A DNA stretch of 64,000 nt from Bog-793 sp963803025 (GCA_963803025.1 CAWDKZ010000017.1:1-64000); one strand, 5' to 3'; counted from the first letter of the stretch, positions 51,856-61,346 are shown. Translations and numbers: made by a program. The notes: generated by a model not told the origin, from the letters alone.

Positions 51856-54350
51856 CCCACGGCGGATCCCTGCGGTCGGCCGGGACCGTCGTCGTCGACC
51901 TCCTGGCGCTGCAGAGCCCGACCTCGCGCACCCACGGCATCGGTCGCTACGCCGCGAACTGGGCGCTGGCGCTCGAGCGATTGCGACCAGAACTCGTCGG
52001 GACCTACCTTCTCAACCCCGACCTGCCCCCTCCGGGCCCGATCGAGGAACTCGTCTCGACCGGCAAGGTCGTCTATCGCGGAACGGCGCACGCCTTCGGG
52101 CCCAACGCCCGCATCTTCCACTCCCTCTCGCCGTTTGACCTCGTCGTCGACGTCGGCGCGGTCTGGCCGGCGGAGGCCCACGCGCGCGGCCTGGCCTTCT
52201 CGGCGACCGTATTCGACCTCATCCCGGCGCGCGATCCGACCGTGGAACTCATCGACATCGCCGAGTGCCGTCGCTACCGGACACGTCTTGAACTCGTCCG
52301 TTCGGCCGCCGGCCTGCAGGTTCTCTCCGGTGCGGTCGGTGATGAACTCGTCGCGAGGCTCGGTGTCACGCCGACCCGGGTGACGGTCGTCGGCGCAGCG
52401 CCCGACGACCGTTTCCGTCCCGCCGAGTCGCGCTCGGCCGCGACCCGGGACGCGATTGAGTGCCTGCGGGCGGCGGGCCTCACGGGCCGCTACGCGCTCT
52501 ACCCGAGCGGCAGCCACCCCCGGAAGAACAACGAGCGGCTCGTCGAGGCGTGGACCCTGCTCGGCGCGGCTGGCCGGGACCTGCAGCTCGTCATCACCGG
52601 GGACCTGCCGCCCTCGACGGCCCACCACCTCCGCCGCCTCGCGGCGTCGAGCGGCGCCGCCGATGCGGTGGTCATCCCGGGCATCGTCGACGACGACACA
52701 CTCACCACGCTCTACCAGGGAGCGGAGCTCGTCTGCCTCCCCTCGCTCGCGGAGGGCTTCGGGCTCCCGGTATCCGAGGCGCGTGCCTGCGGCACGCCCG
52801 TCATCTGCTCGGACCGGCCTCCCCTCGATGAGCTCGTCGGGCCCGGGGCCCGGTTCGACCCCGAGGACACGCGCGACATCGCCCGTGCGCTCGATCGGGC
52901 CCTGCTCCACCGGGACGAGGTCACGGCCTCGTCGGCGCGGCAGGCAGGCAACGCGAGCTGGCCGGAGGTCGCGGCGCGCAGTGCGCAGGCGTTCGAGGAC
53001 CTCCTCACCGTCGCGGCGGCACGACCGACGACCTCGGCGAGCAAGCGACGGCGCGCGCTGCCGCGCATCGCCGTCGTCACGCCACTGCCGCCGGCACCGT
53101 CCGGCGTGGCCGCGTACAACTTCCGCCTCGTCGAGGAGATCGTGGCGACGGGCGAGGTCGGCGTCGACGTCTTCGTCGATGGCCCCACGCCGACGCCGGA
53201 GACCCCCGCCGGCGCGGCGGCGTACGCGGCGGCGGCGCTCCTCTCGGTCGAGCGGCTGACCGGCCCCTACCTTCGGGTCGTCTACACCCTCGGCAACAGC
53301 CATCATCACCTCGGCGCGCTGGCCCTGCTCCGCAGGCGCCCGGGCGTCGTCGTCAGCCACGATGTGCGACTGACGAACCTGTACCGCCACGAGACCGGCG
53401 ACCCCGGTCTCCTGCCGCACGGCCTGGCCGCCCGTATCCGGTCGATCTACGGCGACGCCCTGCCGGCGCGTCTCGGGGAGAACAACGAGGTCCGCGCCGC
53501 CGACCTCGCCCGCTACGGGCTGTTGATGGCACGAGAGGCGATCGGCCTGTCGGAGGCCTTCTACGTCACGTCGCACGCGGCCGCGGCGCTCGCGCGCGTC
53601 GACGCCGGGCCCGGCCTGGCGGGGCGCGTCGAGGTCCTCCCGTTCGCGATCGAGTCACCGCGGGACCGCCGTGCGGGCTTCGACGAGGACTCCGTCGTAC
53701 CGCCTGACTACCCGAGCGCGGCCAAGTGGTGGGGACGCCCGCCAGACGCCAGAGACGGTCGCCCCGTCGTCGCCCATTTCGGGATCGTCGACCCGGTGAA
53801 AGCCCCAGAGCTCCTCGTCGACGCGTTCGCCGCCCTCGTCAGGCGCTCCGGCCGCGGCGCCGGCACCGCGGCGCTGCTCGCCTTCGTCGGCCCGATCTCG
53901 GCGGACCTGGCGAGCGCTCTCAACGCGCGGGCGACCGCACTCGGGATCGGCGACCTCCTCGCGCTCACCGGGCCGCTGTCGCCGGAGAAGTACCGCGCCT
54001 GGCTCGTGGCCACGACTCTCGCCGTGCAGCTCCGCCGTTCGTTCAACGGCGAGGCCTCGGCCGCGGTCGGCGAGTGCCTGGCGTCGGGGGTGCCGACCGT
54101 CGCCACGAACCTCGGCTGGCTGCGTGAACTGCCCGAGACGGCGGTCGAGCTCGTGCCCGTCACCACGAGCACGGGGGAGCTCGCGACGGTGATCGCCCAC
54201 CTTCTCGCCGATCCCGACCGGCGTACGCGCCTCGGCGCGGCGGGCCGTGCCTTCGCCGCGCGACAGACCTTCGCAGCGACCGCCCGTGTTCTCCTCGCCG
54301 CGCTTCTCGCCGACCGCGCCGCGCCAGCAGTGCCGGGGCGCGCGGACTAG
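51852..54350 (+). CDS. Tandem two-domain GT4 glycosyltransferase
   Basis: The 832-residue protein consists of two complete GT-B units. Domain 1 (about 10-385) ends with YPSGSHPRKNNERLVEAW and the signature EGFGLPVSEARACGTPVI. Domain 2 (about 405-830) starts with IAVVTPLPPAPSGVAAYN and has AHFGIVDPVKAPELLVDAF and NGEASAAVGECLASGVPTVA. Such double enzymes add two sugars in sequence or build a disaccharide repeat. It is coupled to the coiled-coil gene upstream, and its stop shares CTAG with the convergent gene downstream. Confidence 0.9.
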   Translation: MTHGGSLRSAGTVVVDLLALQSPTSRTHGIGRYAANWALALERLRPELVGTYLLNPDLPPPGPIEELVSTGKVVYRGTAHAFGPNARIFHSLSPFDLVVDVGAVWPAEAHARGLAFSATVFDLIPARDPTVELIDIAECRRYRTRLELVRSAAGLQVLSGAVGDELVARLGVTPTRVTVVGAAPDDRFRPAESRSAATRDAIECLRAAGLTGRYALYPSGSHPRKNNERLVEAWTLLGAAGRDLQLVITGDLPPSTAHHLRRLAASSGAADAVVIPGIVDDDTLTTLYQGAELVCLPSLAEGFGLPVSEARACGTPVICSDRPPLDELVGPGARFDPEDTRDIARALDRALLHRDEVTASSARQAGNASWPEVAARSAQAFEDLLTVAAARPTTSASKRRRALPRIAVVTPLPPAPSGVAAYNFRLVEEIVATGEVGVDVFVDGPTPTPETPAGAAAYAAAALLSVERLTGPYLRVVYTLGNSHHHLGALALLRRRPGVVVSHDVRLTNLYRHETGDPGLLPHGLAARIRSIYGDALPARLGENNEVRAADLARYGLLMAREAIGLSEAFYVTSHAAAALARVDAGPGLAGRVEVLPFAIESPRDRRAGFDEDSVVPPDYPSAAKWWGRPPDARDGRPVVAHFGIVDPVKAPELLVDAFAALVRRSGRGAGTAALLAFVGPISADLASALNARATALGIGDLLALTGPLSPEKYRAWLVATTLAVQLRRSFNGEASAAVGECLASGVPTVATNLGWLRELPETAVELVPVTTSTGELATVIAHLLADPDRRTRLGAAGRAFAARQTFAATARVLLAALLADRAAPAVPGRAD

Positions 54351-55120
54351 CGGCCGGCTGAGGCGTCGTCAGTCGCCGCGATCCTCTGCGCGAGGTGCCG
54401 CGCCAAAGCGATGACAGCGCGCGCGACGCTCTCGGGGTCGATCGTGCGCTTGGCATCGCCCGCGAACGGGGCCTCCGGCGCCGGTCCGATGGCACCGCCG
54501 AGCGCGATCCGGGCGGCCATCGCGGCACGGTCGTGCGCCGCCCGGGCCCGGACGAGGTCGAGCACCGCCGTCCGCGGGTCCTCGTCGTCTCCGACCGACC
54601 AACCCCGCGGCAGCGTGGTGCGCGCCACGGGCCGCCCGGGTTCGACGGTGACCCGCTCTTCGGGCAGGCTCCAGAGCGATACGAGCTGGTCACGGTTTTT
54701 CTCGTTGCCGACAACCACGTGCGACACGCTCGACCAGATCTCCCCCATCGCCCGGCTGCCGATTCCGCCGGGGATCGGCGAGGCCGCGTCGAAGCGGACG
54801 GTGGTCTCCCGGAACATGCGCAGCGCCGCCGCGAGCGCCGTAAGGGTCACCGCCCGCCACAGCCGTCCGGCCCGCGGACCGAGCGGCAGACCCTCCTCGA
54901 AATGGAGGACGACGGCTTCAAAACGACGGGACAGCCACGCGAGCCGGAGCGCGAAGAGCGGACCCTCAAGTCGGGCGCTGCGGTGCGCCGCACTGCGGTC
55001 GTCCGGCGAAAGCAACTCGACGTCGTGACCTTCGGCGAGGAACTTCGTCGCGATCTCGGCGAGCGTCGCGGCGGCGTCGCCGCCGGGGGGCGGAACGGTG
55101 CCGACGATGAGGATCCTCAT
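54347..55120 (-). CDS. Short glycosyltransferase-like protein (N-terminal GT-B half)
   Basis: The 257-residue product starts like a GT4 enzyme (MRILIVGTVPPPGGDAAATL, later EGHDVELLSP and VVVGNEKNRDQL), but the donor-binding C-terminal Rossmann domain is missing or very divergent. It may be a regulatory or non-catalytic paralogue. ATG 55120 overlaps the stop of the upstream GT4 gene (ATGA), so they form an operon. Longer in-frame reading into the upstream gene is rejected. Confidence 0.75.
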   Translation of the reverse strand: MRILIVGTVPPPGGDAAATLAEIATKFLAEGHDVELLSPDDRSAAHRSARLEGPLFALRLAWLSRRFEAVVLHFEEGLPLGPRAGRLWRAVTLTALAAALRMFRETTVRFDAASPIPGGIGSRAMGEIWSSVSHVVVGNEKNRDQLVSLWSLPEERVTVEPGRPVARTTLPRGWSVGDDEDPRTAVLDLVRARAAHDRAAMAARIALGGAIGPAPEAPFAGDAKRTIDPESVARAVIALARHLAQRIAATDDASAGR

Positions 55121-56331
55121 CGCCTGACCCGCCGCACGAGTCCGGCGAGCGAACGTTCCATCACGTCGAGCACGGTCTCCCAGGTGTAGTTGGCGAGCAC
55201 GTACTTCTTTCCGCGCTCCGCGAGCGCTGCCGCGACCTTGGGCGCCTCGGCGACAAAGCGAAGGCACTGCGCGAACTCGAGCTCGTCCGAGTAGGTGAGC
55301 CCGCCACCTGATCGCTCGCAGTGCCAGGTCACCACCTCGCCCGCCGCCGACGCGATCACGGGGGTTCCTGCGAGCCACGCCTCCATCAGCGTGCGCGAGA
55401 AGCTCTCGTTGGCACTCGGTTGGACGAGGGCCTCGGCCGCGGCGAAGGCGCTTGGCATCTCCTCGGCGTCGAGGTAGCCGAGGTCGATGACGCGATCGGC
55501 GAGGCCTTCTGGGATCTCCGGCGCGCCGACGCCGACCGTCACGAGGTCGAAGGACGCGTCGTCGCCGACGAGCGAGGCGCCGTAGGCGGAGAGCAGCTCG
55601 CGCCAGCCTTTGCCGCCCTCACGCCTCCCGGCGAAGAGGACGAACGGCCGCTTCAGTCCGTGACGCTCGCGGAACCCCGCGGGGTCGTAGGAACCCGGGA
55701 CCTCGACCGCGGCCCCGACGACGCAGTGCCGCGGCGGGAGGTCCGGCGCGATGCGGTGACCCAGCAGGTGCTCGGGCTCGGACAGGAACCACACGACCGC
55801 CACCGACGCGAGCGTCGACCGAACGATCGAGAGCCGCGCGTACGGCTCGTCGTGCAGACAGGGCATCACGACCGAGCGCTCCGGCGCGACCTGCGCGCCG
55901 TAGATCGTCGACCAGAAGAGGTACGGCGACAGCACGATGACGTCGTAGCGTCGGGCCTCGGCCAACAGGTGCAGATAGAGCTCGGGTACTCGGAACCGGC
56001 TGTTCACCCACGCGATCTCAGCAGACGCGCTCAGCCGCCCGCCCCGGAGTACCCGGTTCTCGAGACCGGACGACTTGAGCCTGTGGCGCGAGGTGACCGT
56101 CGGGAAGCGCCGGATGACGACTCCCTGATCCTCCGAGGTTCCGTCGTCGAACTCGTTCGCCCAGCTGAAATGTGACCGGGCGCAGGTCGTCAGGATCTCG
56201 ACTTCGTATCCGCGGCGCGCGAAACCCCGCGCCGCCTCGGCCATCACCGCCTCCGACCCTCCGACCACACCGGGGCCGTAGCGCGGGGTGACAAAGGCGA
56301 TCCGCGCGTGCGAACTCGTCTTTCGCGGCAT
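55117..56331 (-). CDS. Glycosyltransferase, GT4 family
   Basis: The 404-residue enzyme is a complete GT-B protein: N-terminal ARIAFVTPRYGPGVVGGSEAV, central PFVLFAGRREGGKGWRELL, and the late EALVQPSANESFSRTLMEAW followed by AGTPVIASAAGEV, the donor-phosphate binding region. It probably acts on the same glycan as its neighbours. ATG 56331 gives the standard N-terminus; the frame stays open upstream over the propeller gene on the other strand, which is rejected. A coupled short GT follows. Confidence 0.9.
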   Translation of the reverse strand: MPRKTSSHARIAFVTPRYGPGVVGGSEAVMAEAARGFARRGYEVEILTTCARSHFSWANEFDDGTSEDQGVVIRRFPTVTSRHRLKSSGLENRVLRGGRLSASAEIAWVNSRFRVPELYLHLLAEARRYDVIVLSPYLFWSTIYGAQVAPERSVVMPCLHDEPYARLSIVRSTLASVAVVWFLSEPEHLLGHRIAPDLPPRHCVVGAAVEVPGSYDPAGFRERHGLKRPFVLFAGRREGGKGWRELLSAYGASLVGDDASFDLVTVGVGAPEIPEGLADRVIDLGYLDAEEMPSAFAAAEALVQPSANESFSRTLMEAWLAGTPVIASAAGEVVTWHCERSGGGLTYSDELEFAQCLRFVAEAPKVAAALAERGKKYVLANYTWETVLDVMERSLAGLVRRVRR

Positions 56332-56429
56332 GTAAGGTCGCCTCTTCCCGCCTCCCCGGCCGCCCGAACACTCCGGAGCAGGAGAAGCGTAGGCGACGGC
56401 CGATGCCCGCCGGATGCAGCCGTCACGGT

Positions 56430-56435
56430 TAGCGT
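56430..56435 (+). promoter_or_regulatory. Leaderless-type -10 box (TAGCGT) before the propeller protein
   Basis: TAGCGT ends 7 bases before the ATG at 56443; no Shine-Dalgarno site is visible. Confidence 0.4.
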
Positions 56436-56442
56436 CCGCGTC

Positions 56443-58029
56443 ATGATTCGTTCCACCGTCCCGCCCACTCCCCGTGGATTCCGAGCCCAGCGATGCGATC
56501 GGATCCGCGCCGCGACACTTCTCGTCGCCATGCTGCTCGCAGCGAGCGGCACGGCCATCGGCGTCACGGCGACCGCCGAGGCATCCCTGTCGCGCGCCCC
56601 GAAAGGGTGCACCGTGCTGCAGGGACACGGCATCACCTGGCCGCGCGCTTCCTGGGTGTCGTGCATCACCGGCGCGATCGCCCAGAGTTCCCCGACCGTC
56701 GCGAACTGGGACGGCAGGACGATCGTCGCGGTCGGCGACGAGAACGGCGTACTCCACGTCATCGACGCCGCCACCGGCCGGGAGTTCCCGGGTTGGCCGC
56801 AGAGGTTGGCCGCTCCCCCAGGCGCCACCGTCGCCATCGAGTCGACTCCGACGATCGCCTTCCTCGACGGCCCGGACAACCCGCCATCGATCATCGTCGG
56901 TGCCGCTTCGACCTGGGTGCACAACACCGCGCGAGAGGTCGAAGCCTTCCGGCTGAGCGGAGGTGTCCGCTTCGTCTTCCACGTCGGTGCCGCCCCAGGG
57001 ACGGCGGTCGGTGTCATCTCGATCCCCGCCGTCGGCAACCTCACGGCGAGCCCGCAACAGGACATCGTCTTCGGGTCCTGGGACCACTACATCTACGCGC
57101 TCACGCCAGACGGGAAGGTTCTCCCCGGCTTCCCGATCAACAACACCGACACGATCTGGTCTTCACCCGCGCTCTACCAGGTTCCCGGGACCCTCGGCGA
57201 CAGCATCTTCGTCGGCGGCGACGCCAACGGTTGGCACGGTTGCAAAGGAGGTTGGATCAGCGACTACCGCTACCTCGGTGGCAAGCCGACGCTCACCTGG
57301 CAGCACTGTGTGCGCCAGACCATCTGGTCGAGCCCCGCGGTCGGCGTGATCAACTCCTCGGGCCGGGCCGCCGTCGTCGTCGGCACGGGCTTCTTCTACC
57401 AACCCTTCCCCTCGGCGACCTACCAGCTTTCCGCCTACTACGCCGACGACGGGGCGCCCGTACCTGGTTGGCCCGTGAGGACCTCGGGCCCGTCGCTCGG
57501 CTCCCCGGCGATCGGGGTCATCAACGGCTCGGGCACGTCGGCGGTCGTCGAGACCTCGTGGGTTTGCGCCGGTCGCACCAACACGAGCTGCCTGTCGCCA
57601 GGAACTTCGAGGGTGACCGCCTGGAGTGGCGCGGGCAAGCAGCTCTGGTCCGACGAGCTGCGCGGCCCGACCGACTTCGCGTCCCCGGTCCTCGCCCCGC
57701 TCACGGCGGGAGCGTGGAACGACGTCCTCATCGGCTCTGGCGCCGGCCTCTACGCGATCAGCGGCGCGACGGGGGCCTACCTGTTCGGAACTTCGTTCGC
57801 CGGAGAGCCGATCGACCCGGGTTGCCGCGTCTTCAACGCCGTCGCCGTGGCCGACGTCCTGGGCGAGGGCGCAGGTGAGGGCTGGAGTGTCATCGAGGCC
57901 TGCGGCGGCCCGGCCGAATTCCAGTACCCGGGCAGGGTCGTGTCCTATCCGCTCCCCGTCGTCCCGGCTGTATCGCCGGCGTGGCCGATGTTCCACCAGA
58001 ACGCCGCGCACGACGGTGTCGAGCCCTGA
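56443..58029 (+). CDS. Secreted beta-propeller protein (FG-GAP/VCBS-like)
   Basis: The product of 528 residues has a signal peptide (hydrophobic segment about residues 25-45) and then repeated blades with phrases such as QSSPTVANWDGRTIVAVGDE, IWSSPAVGVINSSGRAAVVVG and LGSPAIGVINGSGTSAVVE. These recall FG-GAP/integrin-type propellers and PQQ-like repeats. No catalytic residues can be named. It ends with a WPMFHQNAAHDG motif often seen in exported propeller proteins. It lies next to the glycan cluster and may be an envelope-surface binding protein. Confidence 0.75.
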   Translation: MIRSTVPPTPRGFRAQRCDRIRAATLLVAMLLAASGTAIGVTATAEASLSRAPKGCTVLQGHGITWPRASWVSCITGAIAQSSPTVANWDGRTIVAVGDENGVLHVIDAATGREFPGWPQRLAAPPGATVAIESTPTIAFLDGPDNPPSIIVGAASTWVHNTAREVEAFRLSGGVRFVFHVGAAPGTAVGVISIPAVGNLTASPQQDIVFGSWDHYIYALTPDGKVLPGFPINNTDTIWSSPALYQVPGTLGDSIFVGGDANGWHGCKGGWISDYRYLGGKPTLTWQHCVRQTIWSSPAVGVINSSGRAAVVVGTGFFYQPFPSATYQLSAYYADDGAPVPGWPVRTSGPSLGSPAIGVINGSGTSAVVETSWVCAGRTNTSCLSPGTSRVTAWSGAGKQLWSDELRGPTDFASPVLAPLTAGAWNDVLIGSGAGLYAISGATGAYLFGTSFAGEPIDPGCRVFNAVAVADVLGEGAGEGWSVIEACGGPAEFQYPGRVVSYPLPVVPAVSPAWPMFHQNAAHDGVEP

Positions 58030-58137
58030 ATCGCGGCTCTCCTTGCGTTGCGCCAGCCACGAGCCATCGGCAGAAGCGCCAACTCGTCATCTCCGACAGC
58101 CGGCCCCACAAGGAGGGCTCTCGGCTGCGTCCCCGGC

Positions 58138-58761
58138 TCAGTCCTGCTTCGCCGAACGGATTCCGGACTGCTCGATGACCTTGTCGATGAAGCCGTACTC
58201 GCGGGCCTGCTCGGCGGTGAACCAGCGGTCACGGTCCGAGTCCGCCTCGATCCGCTCGACCGTCTGGCCCGTGTGGAATGCGATCCGTTCGGCCATCATC
58301 CGCTTCAGGTAGACGATCTGCTCCGCCTGGATCGCGATGTCAGCCGCCTGGCCTTGCATCTGACCTGACGGCTGGTGCATGAGGATGCGAGCGTGGGGCA
58401 ACGCGTACCGCTTCCCGGGCGCGCCGGCGCAGAGGAGGATCTGTCCCATCGAGGCCGCAAGCCCGAGACAGATCGTCGAGACATCGCAACGGACGTATTG
58501 CATCGTGTCGTAGATCGCGAGTCCGTCGATCACCGAACCACCGGGCGAGTTGACGTACAGCGAGATGTCCCGGTCGGGATCCTCGGCTTCGAGCAGCAGG
58601 AACTGGGCGCAGATGGCGTTCGCCGAGTTCTGGTCGACCTGGGTCCCGAGGAAGATGATCCGCTCCCGCAGCAGACGCTGATAGACGTCGCCAGTCGGGT
58701 CCGAAGTCAGGTTCAGTGACGCTTGGACGATGCCGGACGGCATGAAGAGCTCTTCAGTCAT
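58138..58761 (-). CDS. clpP: ATP-dependent Clp protease proteolytic subunit
   Basis: ClpP forms the barrel-shaped peptidase used by ClpX or ClpC. The triad is complete: S104 in LAASMGQ, H129 in LMHQPSG and D178 in SDRDRW, with the same spacing as in E. coli ClpP (25 and 49 residues). The length of 207 residues is normal. Actinobacteria usually have two adjacent clpP genes followed by clpX; this copy is alone, so it is probably an additional paralogue. TAGCCT lies 6 bases before the ATG. Confidence 0.95.
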   Translation of the reverse strand: MTEELFMPSGIVQASLNLTSDPTGDVYQRLLRERIIFLGTQVDQNSANAICAQFLLLEAEDPDRDISLYVNSPGGSVIDGLAIYDTMQYVRCDVSTICLGLAASMGQILLCAGAPGKRYALPHARILMHQPSGQMQGQAADIAIQAEQIVYLKRMMAERIAFHTGQTVERIEADSDRDRWFTAEQAREYGFIDKVIEQSGIRSAKQD

Positions 58762-58767
58762 GGTATG

Positions 58768-58773
58768 AGGCTA
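58768..58773 (-). promoter_or_regulatory. Leaderless-type -10 box (TAGCCT) before clpP
   Basis: On the minus strand TAGCCT ends 6 bases before the ATG at 58761, and no ribosome-binding site is seen. Confidence 0.45.
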
Positions 58774-58854
58774 ACCCGACCACGTCCGAGCCGCGATCCC
58801 CGGATCGGTAAGATTTCTGTGCTGGGGCGCGTTTTGAGACGCTCGCCGCCCCAT

Positions 58855-58936
58855 GCGGGTGTGGCGAAATTGGCATACGCGCCGGGTTTAGGTCCCGGTC
58901 CCTTCGGGGTTGGAGGTTCGAGTCCTCTCGCCCGCA
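58855..58936 (+). tRNA. tRNA-Leu (anticodon UAG)
   Basis: The cloverleaf has acceptor GCGGGTG/CGCCCGC, a D-arm, the anticodon stem GCCGGG-type with loop TTTAGGT (anticodon TAG), a long variable arm (CCCTTCGGGG) typical of leucine tRNAs, and T-loop TTCGAGT. CCA is not encoded. It reads CUA and related leucine codons. Confidence 0.95.
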
Positions 58937-59117
58937 CGAGCGCTCGTGGGGAGAGAAAGGCCGCAGCGCGGAACCGGGGCGAAACCCTCGCGGGAAGGCA
59001 CCCGAAGGCGGCGCCGTGAGCCCCGACCGGCGACCGCCGGGGTGAAGGGGCGAAGAGGCACAGAGCGGATGGCGAGCCAACTGACGCGGGACGGTTGCAT
59101 TCGACTCGTCCGACTGC

Positions 59118-59364
59118 TCATGACGAACCCTGTCCCTGATCGTTCTCCGCAGACGACGGCGGCTCGGTCTTCGGACCTGTAGAGATTCTCTTGAGCAAGT
59201 CGTCTCGGAGCTTGTCGATCGCCTCGAGCAGATCGGTTATGCCGCCCTGGGTGTGGATGTCGAGCCTGTCGGCGATCATCTCGGTGTCCTCGAACTGTTT
59301 GGTTGAGCGGGCGTCGGACGCCTCGTTCTGGAGGTTCTGTCCCACCATGAGGCCCGGCAGAGGT
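59118..59364 (-). pseudogene. 3' part of a DUF1003-like membrane protein gene, cut by IS30
   Basis: The minus strand reads LPGLMVGQNLQNEASD, then STKQFEDTEMIADRL and LLEAIDKLRDDLL, the C-terminal half of DUF1003 proteins (their MSQNRQ segment and coiled end). The 5' half of the gene lies on the other side of the IS30 element. Ignoring two bases as a possible target duplication, the two parts join in frame as QLI-PLPGLM. The apparent ATG at 59408 lies in the IS end, so any product would be a truncated cytoplasmic fragment. Confidence 0.75.
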
Positions 59365-60593
59365 GGTGGATTCAAAGGGTCCGCGCAATTTCTCAGTGAG
59401 CCAACCATCGTTGGATGAGCTCACTGGGAGGGCGTAGATGCCGCGACAACGGTCACCAAAAATGGAGCAGGAAGTTCGGCGTCTCCGAGCGAGGGGGCAT
59501 TCGTTTCGGGAAATTGGCCGCATACTCGAGTGCTCGGACTCTCACGCGCACAGAGTCTGCATGCTGCGGGACCAGCTTCCGCCGGATACTCATGGTTGGA
59601 CGCCGGCACCGGGTCGTTTGTCGATGAGAGAGCGAGAGGAGATCCGAGCAGGGATCGAGCGCAAGGAGACGTTCACGTCGATCGCCCGTGCACTCGGGCG
59701 GTCGGTGTCCTCTCTGTCACGAGAGGTTTCGTCGAACGGGGGGCGGACGCGCTATGAGGCCTGGCGTGCGCACGAGCGCGCCTATGAGCAGTCCCGTCGC
59801 CCAAAACCCACCAGGCTGAGCCACAAACCCCTGGCGGCCAAGGTGATCGAAGGCCTCAAGCAGTGGTGGTCTCCCGAAGAGATCGCGAGATGCTTGCGCA
59901 GAGAGTTCCCGAACGATCCGATGATGCGAGTGAGCCACGAGACGATCTACAAGACGCTCTATGTCCAAGGTCGCGGTGAACTGCGCCGTGAGCTCCACCG
60001 TTGCTTGAGATCAGGACGAGCCCAGCGTCGGCCACGTGGTCGCATGCAGCGTCAAGGGCCGATCTCGAACATGGTGATGATCTCCGAGCGCCCGGCCGAG
60101 GTGGAAGATCGTGCTGTCCCTGGCCACTGGGAGGGCGACCTCATCATCGGCAAGAACGGCCGCTCGGCGGTCGGGACCCTCGTCGAGCGCTCGACACGCT
60201 TCGTGCTCTTGTTGCATCTTCCCGACGGCCGGGAGGTGGACAAAGTCGACGCCGCCATGCGCAAGGCGATCACCGGTCTTCCCGACGTGCTGCGTCGCTC
60301 GATCACGTGGGATCAAGGAACGGAGATGGCGAGACACCAATCCTTCACCGTTGACACCGGCATCCAGATCTACTTCTGTGACCCGCATAGCCCTTGGCAA
60401 CGAGGATCGAACGAGAACACCAACGGATTGCTCCGTCAATACATGCCGAAAGGAACCGACCTCTCGGTGCACAGTGCCGCAGACCTCGAGCGTTTCGCCG
60501 CCAGTCTCAACAACCGCCCGCGCAAGACACTCGGATATATGAAACCATCAGAGAAGCTCACCGAGTTTCTTGCACTGACCGGTTGAATCCGCC
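59365..60593 (+). mobile_element. IS30-family insertion sequence
   Basis: GGTGGATTCAA (59365-59375) and TTGAATCCGCC (60583-60593) are inverted ends with one mismatch over 11 bases. The enclosed gene is an intact IS30 transposase. The total of about 1.23 kb is usual for the family. The exact ends could be shifted by one or two bases, because the flanking dinucleotides (GT left, GG right) do not settle the target duplication. Confidence 0.85.
59438..60586 (+). CDS. IS30-family transposase
   Basis: The 382-residue transposase has N-terminal helix-turn-helix segments (residues about 15-45 and 60-100; LSMREREEIRAGIERKETF, then SIARALGRSVSSLSREV) and a DDE core with D234 (HWEGDLIIG), D292 (WDQGTEM) and E326 (GSNENTNG). 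The spacing of 57 and 33 is that of IS30. The start ATG lies 73 bases inside the left end. The gene is intact, so the element could still be mobile. Confidence 0.93.
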   Translation: MPRQRSPKMEQEVRRLRARGHSFREIGRILECSDSHAHRVCMLRDQLPPDTHGWTPAPGRLSMREREEIRAGIERKETFTSIARALGRSVSSLSREVSSNGGRTRYEAWRAHERAYEQSRRPKPTRLSHKPLAAKVIEGLKQWWSPEEIARCLRREFPNDPMMRVSHETIYKTLYVQGRGELRRELHRCLRSGRAQRRPRGRMQRQGPISNMVMISERPAEVEDRAVPGHWEGDLIIGKNGRSAVGTLVERSTRFVLLLHLPDGREVDKVDAAMRKAITGLPDVLRRSITWDQGTEMARHQSFTVDTGIQIYFCDPHSPWQRGSNENTNGLLRQYMPKGTDLSVHSAADLERFAASLNNRPRKTLGYMKPSEKLTEFLALTG

Positions 60594-60960
60594 GGATCAA
60601 CTGGATGACGTTCTGACAGAGCCAGTCGATGAGGAAGATGAACCCGTAGCTCAGCGCAAACGTGATGACCACTGTGTGCGTGGGGGCCTTGAACACGGTG
60701 GCGAGAACAAGGGTGGCCGGCAGCGACAAGAAGGCGATGAACAGGAACACCCAGAAGCAAGTCATGGTGCCGACGTTCTTCACCAACCAGATGGCGACCT
60801 TCTTGTTGAACCGCTCGTAGCCTGTTCCACTCGGCAGATGGTCGATGACCTTGCCGTGAACGGGATGGCCAGCTCTCGTGAAGCCATGTGTCGGCCGATG
60901 CGTTTCTGCTTGATGCGAGCCGTTGCTCTTCTCCATCTGAACTCCGCGGTCCGCGTTCAC
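60594..60960 (-). pseudogene. 5' part of a DUF1003-like membrane protein gene, cut by IS30
   Basis: A GTG at 60960 with GGGAGG seven bases upstream begins a frame with a cytoplasmic N-terminus, YERFNKKVAIWLVKNVGTM and two membrane helices (CFWVFLFIAFLSLPATLVLA and HTVVITFALSYGFIFLIDWL). The frame enters the IS30 right end after VIQLI. Together with the 3' part the original protein would have been about 203 residues, normal for DUF1003. With the ribosome-binding site intact, a truncated membrane product may still be made. Confidence 0.75.
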
Positions 60961-61346
60961 ATAGTCCTCCCTCTCCGAAACCGCTTCTGCCTGCCGCAAC
61001 CTAAACGACAAAGTCTGACCGATTGCCCGCCATCACGAGCGCCATGTCTGACGCACGCTCCGGACGACGCCGCCAAGCCCGAAGCCCATTCCGGCCAGGG
61101 CGAGCCACCGAGCACCACGGACGCGTCTCGGAACCGGAGGCGCAACGAGGGCCCCGCCTCATTCCCACGTCGTGGCGGGTCGCCCCGCACGAGCCGTCGC
61201 CGGTGGGCGCGCTTGGCATCACCCTCGCCCTCGGGTACCGTCCCGCCAAGGCTTGGGTTGCGCTCGCCGCGGCGGTTTCGTCCCGGCTCCTCGCTCTGGC
61301 CTTCCTCTTGGCACCGGTCCAGTGCACTCGAACGAAGGGTGTCGAC
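60961..61346. other. Intergenic stretch between the split gene and the SIMPL gene
   Basis: About 390 bases. The frame of the SIMPL gene remains open upstream to 61023, but the reading is Arg/Pro-rich and unlike the family. I see no RNA gene or repeat. It carries GAAGGG as ribosome-binding site at its end. Confidence 0.45.
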
